A stretch of DNA of 38,850 bases from Planctomycetota bacterium (lineage in GTDB: Bacteria > Planctomycetota > Brocadiia > JAADGH01): NCBI GenBank assembly GCA_013152475.1, contig JAADGH010000111.1:1-38850 (forward strand), written 5' to 3'. Positions 22,773-31,600 of the stretch are shown piece by piece. A program made the translations under genes and the position numbers. How positions within the stretch are numbered: position 1 is the stretch's first letter; each line of letters opens with the position of its first letter. A model generated the notes under the pieces. The model did not search any database. It was not told where the DNA came from and saw only the letters and a list, made by a program, of their open reading frames with translations.

Positions 22773-25154
22773 TCAGGGCTGCTTGCCCGCGGCGGGAGCG
22801 ATCTCAAGCTCGTCCAGGTAGGCCGTCACGACGGCGCCAGTGGAGCTGTGGATCCAGAGCTGGAGGAAGACCGTTCCCTCCGGCGCGGTGAAGGGCAGGG
22901 CGAAGGCCTCCCACTTCCCCTCCGGGCCGGTCACGGCGCCAACAGCGTCGATCCAGCCCCGGTCGTTGATCCGCTTGTTCAGCATCTTGCCGTCCTGGTC
23001 GAGGTAGCGCACGTAAAGACCGACGCCGTCTCCGGAGACGCGGAAGACCTTGCCGCGCAGCTCAAACGTCCCGGCCTCCTTGATCGGCATTCGCGCGGAT
23101 GAGATGCTCGAGCCGTCTTTCTTGCTCGGGTCCACGATCTTGAGCGAGGTCTTGCCGTCGCTGGCCTGCTCGTTGGAGAGTGATCCCATGCCCCCATCCC
23201 GAATCTTCCAGCCCCAGGTCCCCTCCTCGAAGCTGCCATTGCGCAGCATGGGGCCTTCCCGCCCGGCGGGGCGGATGGTGAGGGTGACGGTGGCCGTCGT
23301 CACGGGCTTTTTCAGGTCGATGCCGATGCGCGTGGGGAGCGTGGGGGTGTGGACGTCTTCCTTGATCTCCTCGGCCTTGATCGCGAACTCGGCCCCGTCC
23401 ACTCTGATGTCCACCCGGACCGCTTCCTCGGTGTCGTAGATGAGGAGCTTGCCCGGTTCCGTTTCCTTCCAGCGACCAAGGGTGATAATGGCCGTGCCGA
23501 AGTCCTTCGGCTCGGCGAACTCGACGGCGTCGGTTACGGTCAGCGAGCCAAACCCCTTGCGGGAGTAGACGAAGGTGCGCTCCAGCTTCTTCAGCTCGGG
23601 CACGTTGTATGCGGAGGCAATGTCGATAGCGAACGTGTCTGTGTCATCCGCGAACTCCGTCTTGATGACCTTGGCGCAGGCGTCGCGCCCGGTGCGCTGC
23701 ATCGTTCCGGCGACGAGGGGGACCGAATGGCCGTAGGAGTTGAGGACGTTGCTTACATATCTGTCCTTGCTGAACGTGCGGCCGGTGTAGACCTCCGATC
23801 CCGGATCGAGAATGACCGGCTGAGACCCGACGACAACGACGTAGGAGCCGACATCGTTGTGGTTGTGGTGCTCGGCGTTGTGCCCGCCTTTGAGCGCTGC
23901 GCCGATCTTGCACGTTCCCTGCTCACCGGGGCGGCAGATGAGAATGCCCGCGTCCTTGAACCACGTCCGCTGGCCGATATCCACCTGCGGTTTTTCTGCC
24001 GGGGGGGTCTTCGATGCGGAGTTGGGGAGGGAGTACATCATGGCACTGGCGAGTCCGCCAGGGCAGACCGGGTCGTACTTCTCCCACCGTCGCAGGCCCA
24101 GACGGTAGCGCCGGCTGACGAACCACATGATGGTGGGACTGGGTTTTGCGTTTACCGAACAATCGGCAAAGGCGGGATAGACGCTGTTCATGATCTCGAT
24201 CCGCGCCCCGAACTTGGCCGGCTCCTGGACCTCCGGGCGCGCCATCAGGTCCACGCCGCCGTTCGTCGCCTGACAGATGGCCTCGGAGAGGATCAGGTAA
24301 TGCCCGAAGCCGTAGTTCCAGTACCCCAGCCCCTCGGTGCAGTAGCCATCGGGCGGGAACCCCTTCAGGAAGTTCTGGGAGTACTTCTCTGCCGCGGCGA
24401 TAAAGAAGGCCCGATCTTCGCGCGATTCGAGCGTGGCCAGGCCCGTACCCGTGACGCCGGCGAGGCAGACGGCGTTCCAGTTGCTGGTGGTTTTCATCCA
24501 CCAGTTGATCTTGCGCTTGCCCGTGACCATGTCGCGGTAGGGATTGATGACACGGCGCATAAGGTTGTCCCGGATCAGTTGACGGACCTCGGGGCTGAGC
24601 TTATCGCCAAGGAGGAAACTCGCCGTCGCCAGCTCGTGGGCCAGGGAGGCCGTCCGGAGGTCGATGTCGATGGTCTTGCCGTGGAAGTTGGTCAGCTTCC
24701 GGTCGTGGGCCGGCATGACCCAGGTGCGCTCGGCGCAGAGGACGCGGATGATCTCCTCGATGGACTTGAGGAATCGCCCCTTGTTTTCGAGGCACTCGGC
24801 CAAGACGAGCGGCGCAAGGCGGCCCTGACGTCGGCTGCTGATTTTCTGCCAGCGGGTGCGATTCCCCGTGCGGTTGAAGTCGAGGTACATCTCGTCGCTC
24901 AGGTCTGGGATGGGGGTGGTGAGATAGTTTTCGGCCCGGTGCACGACGCCCTTGTAGGCGTCATGCTTCGCAAGGGCCTCCCAGGCCGGCCGATCAGAGA
25001 TCGGTCGTCCGAAGGCGCGAGGGTGTTCGGTGAGCATGGGGATGATGGTCTTCATACGTGCGTCCATGGCGTTCTCTTTCGTATCTTCGGCTGGGATCGA
25101 GACCAATAGAGCAAATGTGGATAGAGCGAAAACGGCAAGCACGGGTCGCTTCAT
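22773..25154 (-). CDS. Secreted heparinase II/III-family polysaccharide lyase with C-terminal CBM-like domain
   Basis: 793 residues from the ATG at 25154 (AGGAGA 7 nt upstream). A signal peptide covers residues 1-23 or so (VLAVFALSTFALLVSIPAED). An (alpha/alpha)6 alginate-lyase-like domain spans about 40-370 (INWWMKTTSNWNAVCLAG, PPDGYCTEGLGYWNYGFG). The heparinase II/III beta domain carries the HNxHxD-type motif AEHHNHNDVGS near residue 430 and the VILDPGSEVYTG loop. From about residue 650 a CBM4/9-like jelly-roll is seen (RNGSFEEGTWGWKIRDGG ... YLDELEIAP). These enzymes cleave uronic-acid polysaccharides by beta-elimination outside the cell or in the periplasm. The polysaccharide is not identifiable from sequence alone. 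Confidence 0.85.
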   Translation of the reverse strand: MKRPVLAVFALSTFALLVSIPAEDTKENAMDARMKTIIPMLTEHPRAFGRPISDRPAWEALAKHDAYKGVVHRAENYLTTPIPDLSDEMYLDFNRTGNRTRWQKISSRRQGRLAPLVLAECLENKGRFLKSIEEIIRVLCAERTWVMPAHDRKLTNFHGKTIDIDLRTASLAHELATASFLLGDKLSPEVRQLIRDNLMRRVINPYRDMVTGKRKINWWMKTTSNWNAVCLAGVTGTGLATLESREDRAFFIAAAEKYSQNFLKGFPPDGYCTEGLGYWNYGFGHYLILSEAICQATNGGVDLMARPEVQEPAKFGARIEIMNSVYPAFADCSVNAKPSPTIMWFVSRRYRLGLRRWEKYDPVCPGGLASAMMYSLPNSASKTPPAEKPQVDIGQRTWFKDAGILICRPGEQGTCKIGAALKGGHNAEHHNHNDVGSYVVVVGSQPVILDPGSEVYTGRTFSKDRYVSNVLNSYGHSVPLVAGTMQRTGRDACAKVIKTEFADDTDTFAIDIASAYNVPELKKLERTFVYSRKGFGSLTVTDAVEFAEPKDFGTAIITLGRWKETEPGKLLIYDTEEAVRVDIRVDGAEFAIKAEEIKEDVHTPTLPTRIGIDLKKPVTTATVTLTIRPAGREGPMLRNGSFEEGTWGWKIRDGGMGSLSNEQASDGKTSLKIVDPSKKDGSSISSARMPIKEAGTFELRGKVFRVSGDGVGLYVRYLDQDGKMLNKRINDRGWIDAVGAVTGPEGKWEAFALPFTAPEGTVFLQLWIHSSTGAVVTAYLDELEIAPAAGKQP

Positions 25155-25201
25155 GGGCACGTCTCCTTTTCCCAAGGGGTTTTTTGGCGGTGGCGGTAGG
25201 A

Positions 25202-25230
25202 ATGATAGCACACGGGAGCATGGTTGTAAA
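25202..25230 (-). promoter_or_regulatory. Promoter of the heparinase-type lyase gene
   Basis: Minus strand TTTACA (25230-25225), 17 bp, TATCAT (25207-25202), with a leader of about 40 nt. It is arranged back to back with the response-regulator promoter at 25246-25274, leaving 15 bp between the two -35 boxes. Confidence 0.6.
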
Positions 25231-25245
25231 CGGGGAGCTTGGCGC

Positions 25246-25274
25246 TTGAAGATTCCATCGGAGAGCGGTAAAAT
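25246..25274 (+). promoter_or_regulatory. Promoter of the response regulator-RsbW fusion gene
   Basis: TTGAAG (25246-25251), 17 bp, TAAAAT (25269-25274). The expected start is near 25281. Confidence 0.55.
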
Positions 25275-25375
25275 CGTGACGTTGTTCTGAGGCAAGATGG
25301 ATCCGAGAAGCCCAGTGAGTGGAGGAGCAGGATGGGAGGATGTCTCCCCGCCCATCCAGAAGAAAGGACCGGTTG

Positions 25376-26281
25376 GTGAAGGCCCTGATCGTTGAGGATG
25401 AAGGGGACCTGCGCGAGTTCTTCCGGCGGGTGGCCAGCGCGGCGGGGTTCGAGGCCCGGACCGCGGAGAACGGCCAGGTGGGGCTCGGCCTATTTAAGGA
25501 TTTCCGGCCGGATCTGGTCGTGTGCGACATCCGGATGCCGGTCATGCACGGCCTCGATCTGGTGAGGGCGATCCGGGGGTACGGCTCTGACGCCATTGTG
25601 GTCATGATCACCGGCCACCAGAGCGAGGACTACGTGATCGAGGCGCTCCGGGCCGGCGCAAACAACTACCTGAAGAAGCCGGCCGGCCTGGCGGACCTCA
25701 GGCCCATGGTCGAGAAGTACGCCGATCTTATTCGGAACCGGGGCATGCGCCAGGAGATCCTGGGCATGACCGTCAAGCGGCAGATCACCATGCGGTTCGA
25801 CAGCCGCCTTGACCTCGTGGCGCGGGTGGCGGACCATCTCACGCAGGAATGTGTCGGGATGTTCTCCGAGCAGGAACGCCTCTCCATCCACCTCGGGATC
25901 TATGAGCTCCTGATCAACGCCGTCGAGCATGGGAACCTGGAGGTCGGCAGCGAAGAAAAGTCCGAGGCCCTGAAGGCGGGCATGCTGGACTACCTCTACA
26001 ATGAGCGCCAGAGCGACCCCGACCTGGCGGGGCGCAAGGTGACGGTCGACTTCTTCCTGGACCCCACCGGCTGCGAATGGCTGATCGTCGACGAGGGCCA
26101 GGGCTTCGATTGGCGGTCCATCCCGGAGACCCTCGAGGAGCAGGGCTTCCTGCGGCCCCACGGCCGCGGCATTCTTATCAGCCGGTTCGTGTTTGACGAG
26201 GTCGAATATATGAGCAAGGGCAATATCGTCCGTGTGAGGAAAAACGTCCCTCAGACCCCAACCCCCGAACCCCCCTCATAA
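25376..26281 (+). CDS. Response regulator fused to an RsbW-like ATPase (anti-sigma/Ser-Thr kinase type)
   Basis: 301 residues from the GTG at 25376 (AAAGGA 7 nt upstream); starts at GTG 25319 or ATG 25340 would add a basic tail with no domain content. Residues 1-115 are a receiver domain: acidic pocket VEDEGD, phospho-acceptor D51 in VVCDIRMP, T79 in MITG, K101 in KKPAG. Residues about 140-295 are an HATPase of the RsbW kind: N-box E177/N181 in YELLINAVEHGN, DEGQGFDW (239-246), and HGRGILISR (262-270). The family couples phosphorelay input to partner switching with STAS anti-anti-sigma proteins. No partner sigma, STAS or PP2C gene is in the window. It is divergent from the lyase gene. Confidence 0.85.
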   Translation: MKALIVEDEGDLREFFRRVASAAGFEARTAENGQVGLGLFKDFRPDLVVCDIRMPVMHGLDLVRAIRGYGSDAIVVMITGHQSEDYVIEALRAGANNYLKKPAGLADLRPMVEKYADLIRNRGMRQEILGMTVKRQITMRFDSRLDLVARVADHLTQECVGMFSEQERLSIHLGIYELLINAVEHGNLEVGSEEKSEALKAGMLDYLYNERQSDPDLAGRKVTVDFFLDPTGCEWLIVDEGQGFDWRSIPETLEEQGFLRPHGRGILISRFVFDEVEYMSKGNIVRVRKNVPQTPTPEPPS

Positions 26282-26294
26282 ACTCCGAGCCTCC

Positions 26295-28154
26295 CTACCA
26301 GATATAGTTTCCAAACGCCGTTCCGGGCGTCACGCTGCCGCCGACGGCGGAGCCGGTCACTTTCAGTGTGCCGTTGCCCGGCGCGGTGCCGCTGTCGCCG
26401 ATCTGGCCCGTGAAGTTGCCGTTCACCGTCACATTGCCAAACACGCCAGCCAGGAGCGAGCCGGTCAGGTCGCCGTTGACCGTGATGTTCGCGCTGGCCG
26501 CCGAACCGACGATATCGACCGTCCCCGCAAGGCCGCCCGTCACCAAAAGGCTGGACTGCAAGCTACCCATCTTAACGGTCGATCCCGTAGCAATGCCGGC
26601 CGTGGTGCCCGTGCCGTAGAGCTGGGCCGTGGTCACCTGGCCGGTTATATCGACCATCGAGCTGCCCTGAATCCCGCCGGTAACCTTGAGGAGGTTTGTG
26701 TTGCCGTGGACGGTCAGGTTCGCGTTGTTGATGCCGCCGTCGATCTGCGCCTTGGTCACATTGCACGAGGCCGATCCCTCGCCGACGGTGATGTGGCTGT
26801 TGTTGGTCAGCCCGCCGGTGACCTGGAGCAGCTTGAGCGAACTGCCGCCGATGCCCACCAGCGCGTTGTCCACGCCGTTGTTCAGGTAGACGTTATCCGC
26901 CCCTCCCGCCAGCCAGAGCCAACTGTCCTTCAATCCATTCAGGGCCTTGAAGGTGGTTGTCTTGCCGCCGACTGCGACAAATGAGGCCGTGATGCTGTCG
27001 TCGAATTGCAGCGTGTTCGCCGTCCCCGCGACACCGACCCAGCTCCATGTGACGGCCTTGGAGAATGTGGCTTGGTTTGCATTCCCGAAGACCGAGAACA
27101 TCGTGGCGTGCGTTGCGCCCTGCACTTTTGCCGTGCCGAGGTTGCCCCCGATCACGACTTCCGCTTCCTTCAGATCGCCTGCAATCGTCAGGTTCTTCAC
27201 ATTGCCCTGGAGGTCCATGGTCGGTATCTTGGTCGGCGCGCCCTTGAGCGATCCCGTCACGTTCCCCAGGATCTGGATCGTGCCCACATTGCCCTGCGAT
27301 CTGATTAGGGCATTGGTCAGGTTCCCCTTGCAGGTGAAGCTGCCGATCGATGAGGTCCCGATGATCCCTGCGGTGTTCACGGACCCCACGGAAAGATACG
27401 TCAGGTTGCCGGCGCCGACTCCATCGCAGTAGGTGACGGCGCCGCCAATGGTTATCTTTGCCGTGCCCTGGGCCGCGAGGGCCGACAGGCTCATGTTGCC
27501 CTTGACCTGCACATTGGGCGCGTCTCCGCCGATCTGGATCAGGGTCGCGTAATTGATGTCCTTGCTCACCTGAAACGAGTTGACATTCCCCAGCGTCTTC
27601 ACTCTGCTGTGCCACATCGACCCGGTAACCTGGTAGAGCGACGTGTTGCCCTGCACTGCCGTCAGGCAGTAGTAAACGTCCCCCTGGAAGGTCTGTTTGG
27701 TCAGATTGCCGCCGACGGTCAGGTTGACGAAACCGGCGACGCCTTGGACGTTCATCGTCCCCAGGTTCTGCTTGATGTCCACAGTCGTAAAGGCCACCAT
27801 CCCCTTGCCAGCCAGGAGCTGGATGCTACCGAAAGACTCTCCTGCCGCGCCGGTGATACTTCCGCCGACCAGTGTATCGGGACCCGTACCGGGGTTGAGA
27901 TCCTTCATGGTCAGCTTCGAGGATGCCGTAGTCCCCGAGAGGGTGATTCCTTTGATGTCATCATTGCCACTCGGCGTCGCCCCACCCGTGGCCCACTGGA
28001 TGTTCGCCGTACCGGGGCCACTGTACTTCACCTGCATCTGATCGCCGTCCAGGTCAGTGAAGGTATATATCGGATTGGCTGCCGAGAGGGTTGCGGGTGC
28101 AACACGCGACTCGAGTTCTTCCAAACGAAGGGCCTTGTGTACTCTCTTGCTCAT
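26295..28154 (-). CDS. Exported beta-solenoid protein with planctomycete-type LEELESRVAPA N-terminus
   Basis: 619 residues from the ATG at 28154 (AGGAG 7 nt upstream). The N-terminus MSKRVHKALRLEELESRVAP carries the LExLExR..PA motif found at the start of many large exported planctomycete proteins, in place of an ordinary signal peptide. From about residue 60 to the end there are short Gly/Thr/Val-rich repeats such as VGTIQILGNVTGSLKG, VKNLTIAGDLKEAEVVIGGN and ITVNGDLTGSLLAG, roughly every 20-25 residues, consistent with a parallel beta-helix. There is no catalytic signature. A role as a surface or adhesion protein is inference. It has a perfect sigma-54 promoter and a duplicated leader element, so its expression is probably tightly controlled. 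Confidence 0.78.
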   Translation of the reverse strand: MSKRVHKALRLEELESRVAPATLSAANPIYTFTDLDGDQMQVKYSGPGTANIQWATGGATPSGNDDIKGITLSGTTASSKLTMKDLNPGTGPDTLVGGSITGAAGESFGSIQLLAGKGMVAFTTVDIKQNLGTMNVQGVAGFVNLTVGGNLTKQTFQGDVYYCLTAVQGNTSLYQVTGSMWHSRVKTLGNVNSFQVSKDINYATLIQIGGDAPNVQVKGNMSLSALAAQGTAKITIGGAVTYCDGVGAGNLTYLSVGSVNTAGIIGTSSIGSFTCKGNLTNALIRSQGNVGTIQILGNVTGSLKGAPTKIPTMDLQGNVKNLTIAGDLKEAEVVIGGNLGTAKVQGATHATMFSVFGNANQATFSKAVTWSWVGVAGTANTLQFDDSITASFVAVGGKTTTFKALNGLKDSWLWLAGGADNVYLNNGVDNALVGIGGSSLKLLQVTGGLTNNSHITVGEGSASCNVTKAQIDGGINNANLTVHGNTNLLKVTGGIQGSSMVDITGQVTTAQLYGTGTTAGIATGSTVKMGSLQSSLLVTGGLAGTVDIVGSAASANITVNGDLTGSLLAGVFGNVTVNGNFTGQIGDSGTAPGNGTLKVTGSAVGGSVTPGTAFGNYIW

Positions 28155-28163
28155 GACGCGACT

Positions 28164-28198
28164 CCTGTTCCCATATCCTACTGCCTGTTCCCAAATCC
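28164..28198 (-). repeat. Tandem 15-bp repeat in the 5' leader of the beta-solenoid gene
   Basis: On the transcript GGATTTGGGAACAGG is followed after 5 nt by GGATATGGGAACAGG (14 of 15 identical). The second copy runs into the Shine-Dalgarno sequence (AGGAG). The stretch has several GGA triplets, the core of CsrA-type sites, so repression of translation by an RNA-binding protein is possible. Confidence 0.5.
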
Positions 28199-28224
28199 GC
28201 TCCTCAAACCATCGGTGCACATGA

Positions 28225-28239
28225 GCAAGGGGCGTGCCA
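28225..28239 (-). promoter_or_regulatory. Sigma-54 promoter of the beta-solenoid gene
   Basis: Minus strand TTGGCACG-CCCC-TTGCT: a full match to the sigma-54 consensus, with GG and GC 10 nt apart. The expected start is near 28213, about 59 nt before the ATG at 28154. Partly matching arms TGCACATG and CATGTGCG (7 of 8) flank the site. The dyad at 28288-28301 lies 75-88 bp upstream. Confidence 0.75.
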
Positions 28240-28287
28240 AGAGGGACACATGTGCGCAGCGGTCTTAACCTTATTGGTGTCAATGTG

Positions 28288-28301
28288 TTATGAGATCATA
28301 A
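28288..28301. promoter_or_regulatory. Inverted repeat TTATGA-GA-TCATAA, possible enhancer site
   Basis: A perfect 6-2-6 dyad about 80 bp upstream of the predicted sigma-54 start, where a bacterial enhancer-binding protein would sit. The remainder of 28155-28616 holds the two promoters and no gene that I can support. Confidence 0.4.
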
Positions 28302-28524
28302 TCCTGCCGGTATAACACGAACACGAGTAAAGATAGCAGGGCCCGCGTAAAGCTTCTGGTAAGATGAGACAGAATCATTGGGCGAGGACAAGACGAGACG
28401 AGCCGGTTGCGCTTGAGTTCGACCAGGCAGTCTTTCCTGTGGACGTGCCGGCTGCCCCTTTTTCCCTCGCCGCAACATCCCCAAGTTTTTGCCTTCCGAT
28501 CAGCGCAATCGGCTCGCCCGCTCC

Positions 28525-28553
28525 TTGAATATCGGGACAAACCGTAGTATAAT
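28525..28553 (+). promoter_or_regulatory. Vegetative promoter of the radical SAM-ArsM fusion gene
   Basis: TTGAAT (28525-28530), 17 bp, TATAAT (28548-28553), with a start near 28560 and a leader of about 57 nt. The leader ends in AGGAG, 6 nt before the GTG at 28617. Confidence 0.7.
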
Positions 28554-28616
28554 CCTCTATGATGGAGAAACACGTCCGCCGGATGATTTGAAAAGTCACC
28601 AGCATAGGAGTTCGCC

Positions 28617-31600
28617 GTGTCGTTCGACCCGACATCCTGGACGCGACTTGAGTTCGAGGGGGTCCCGGTCTATGTCCAGCCGGAAAAGCCGGACTGGTTC
28701 GTTCCGAACCGCGCGGGTGACGAAGTCCTCCGCCGGCTGAACCGAAGTGAAGGGCCCATCGGCGCACAGCGCGAGGCCCTGTTCCTCCAGCGCCTGCCGG
28801 ATGCGGGCGAGCGCGATTACGCCGGCCGAGCGGCGCACCTGAAAACGGACTCTCTGCCGGAGCTGTGGTTTCATATTACCAACCGCTGCAATCTCACCTG
28901 CTCGCACTGTCTCGTCGGCTCCGCGCCGAAGGAGACGGCGGAGCTGGCCGCCGAGCACATCCTTGAACTGGCCGACCAGGCATCACGATTGGGCTGCCGA
29001 CTGTTTGCACTGACAGGCGGCGAGCCTTTCATCCATCCCGAGTTCGAGCGGATCGTAGGCGGGTTGCTATCGCATGATGAAAGCCATGCTGTGGTTCTAA
29101 CCAACGGCACGCTTCTGAGCCGACATGCCGACCTGTTTGCCCGCCATCGCGAGCGGCTGCACATCCAGGTGAGCCTGGACGGCATGCACGAGAATCACGA
29201 TCGTATCCGCGGCGCGGGACAGTTCGACCGACTCCGCGACGAACTCGTGTTCCTGAAAACAACGGGTATACCGTATACCCTCTCGATGTGTGTGGACCGG
29301 GGCAACATGGACGATATGCCACGGGTGGTCGAGTTTGCCGCTGAGCAGGACGCGCTGAATGTGCACTTCCTCTGGTACTTCATCGCGGGCCGAGCCCGCG
29401 CGTCCAACCAGGCCGAGCCAGAGCAGATTTTCCGGCGCCTGCGTGAGGCCGCTGAAACGGCCGAGCGTGTAGGCGTTGGCCTGGACAATATTGACGCGCT
29501 CAAGTCACAGGTCTTCGCGCCTCCCGGGACGAAGCATGACGGATCGACCAGCGGATGGGAGTCGGTCGCGATAGGACCGGATGGAAAACTGTATCCCTCT
29601 CCGGCGCTGATCGCAAAGGAGGAACTGGGCGCGCCGATTGACGGCGACCTGGCCAGGGCCTGGCGAACGACGCCACACATGGATGCGCTCCGGGGCGTGA
29701 CGGTGGCGGCATCCGATGATCCCCTGCGCTTTCTTCTTGGCGGGGGCGACCCCGACCACAAATACATTCACAATGGCGAATTCGCGGGGCCCGACCCGTA
29801 CGAACCGCTTTATGAAAACACGGCCCTCTGGCTTATCGCGCGGGAAGCGGCGCGCCAGGGCGACGAAGGCCCACCGCGTCTGCGGTTGAGGATGGGCGAC
29901 CTGTTGGAGAGCTGCGGCGCACACGGCGCCGTCGCCTTGACGCACAGCAACTGCCTTTTGTCCGTGGCGCGGGTGGACGGCCGGACGGCGGTGAAGGAGT
30001 TCTACGCCGATGCCGTATCCTCCCCCCGAGAGGACATCCTCAATCCCATTGACTACCCGGAGGACATCATCGCCCATATCCCCAAGGAGTCGCGCGTCCG
30101 CACCTACGGTTGCGGCAGCCCCGTAATCGACGCCGAGCTGCAAGAGGGGGACTGCGTCCTGGACCTGGGCAGCGGCAGCGGCGTCGAGTGCATGATCGCC
30201 GCCCGGCTCGTCGGGCCGAAGGGTCGCGTCATCGGCGTGGACATGCTCGACCCGATGCTCGACCTGGCGCGCAAGGGCGCCGACACGGTGGCCGAGAACC
30301 TGGGCTATCGGAACCTTGATTTCCGAAAGGGATATCTCGAGTCCCTGCCCGTCGAGGATGCGAGTGTCGATGTGGTTCTCTCCAACTGCGTCATCAACCT
30401 GTCCACGAACAAGCGCCGCACCTACGCCGAGGTCCTCCGCGTCCTCAGGCCCGGTGGTCGGCTGATGATCGCGGACGTGGTCTGCGAGACCGAGCCCGAC
30501 CCGGCCCTCCTCAACGACGAGCGCCTCCGGGGCGAGTGCATCGCCGGTGCGCAGACCCAGCGCGACCTCTTCGGCCTGCTGGAGGAAACCGGGTTCATCG
30601 CGGCCCGCGTGCTCAAGCGGTTCCCCTATCGCACGGTCCAGGACCACCCCTTCTTCTCCATGACCTATGAGGCGCGCAAGTTGGCAAGCAACGAGACCGT
30701 GTGCGTGATGTATCGCGGTCCTCTCGCCTACGCCACCACACACAAGGGCACGCTCCTCCCGGCCGGCCGCACCGTGCAGGTGACTCGGGACGAGGTGGCC
30801 GGGAGCGACGCCGACCTGTTCGTGTTCGACGCGCAAGGCATGGTGACCAACGTCGATCTCGGCGTTGCGTGCGGATGCGGGTGCGCGTGTGTTTCGGAGC
30901 CGGCGCAGGAGACGATGGTTGTTCCCCCGACACCCCGGCAGCGCTCCGGCTGCATGGTCTGCGGCGCGCCTCTGACCTACGACGCGGAAGAGCATGAGGC
31001 GGTATGCAGTTTCTGTGGCCGGTCGTTTAAGGCATCGGCGCACTGCGAGAAGGGGCACTACATCTGCGACGAGTGCCACATTGGCGATTGCGTGGAAGTC
31101 ATCGAGCACATCTGCCTCAGCACCCGCGAGACGGACATGATCGAGCTGCTCAACATCATCCGCACTCATCCTTCCATGCCGATCCATGGCCCGGAGCACC
31201 ACATCCTTGTGCCGGGCATCATCCTGGCCACGTATCGGAACCTCGGAGGCAAGGTGACAGATGCCATGATCCAGCAGGGCATTCGCCGTGGCGCGGGAGT
31301 GCCCGGGGGAGATTGCGGAGCGATGGGCGTCTGCGGCGCAGCGATGGGTGTCGGCGCAGCGTTCAGTGTCATCCTCGGCGCGACTCCCCTCACGCCCGGT
31401 GCGCGCAGGGCCGTGCAGTCGGCGGCCCATGACGCAATGGGCCGGATCGCCTCCTTCGAGGCGGCGCGCTGCTGCCAGCGCGACTCGTGGCTGGCGCTGC
31501 AAGCCGCCGTGGAGCAGTCGAAGGCTTACCTCCCGATTGCCTTGCATGCCGACGCGCCGCTGCAGTGCAAGCAAATGGCGGACAATCCCCACTGCCTCGG

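Noticed and set aside
28280..28573. A 97-codon frame on the minus strand in the divergent region upstream of the beta-solenoid gene.
   Set aside because: No Shine-Dalgarno site and no recognisable domain, and it covers the opposite promoter at 28525-28553. More likely non-coding.
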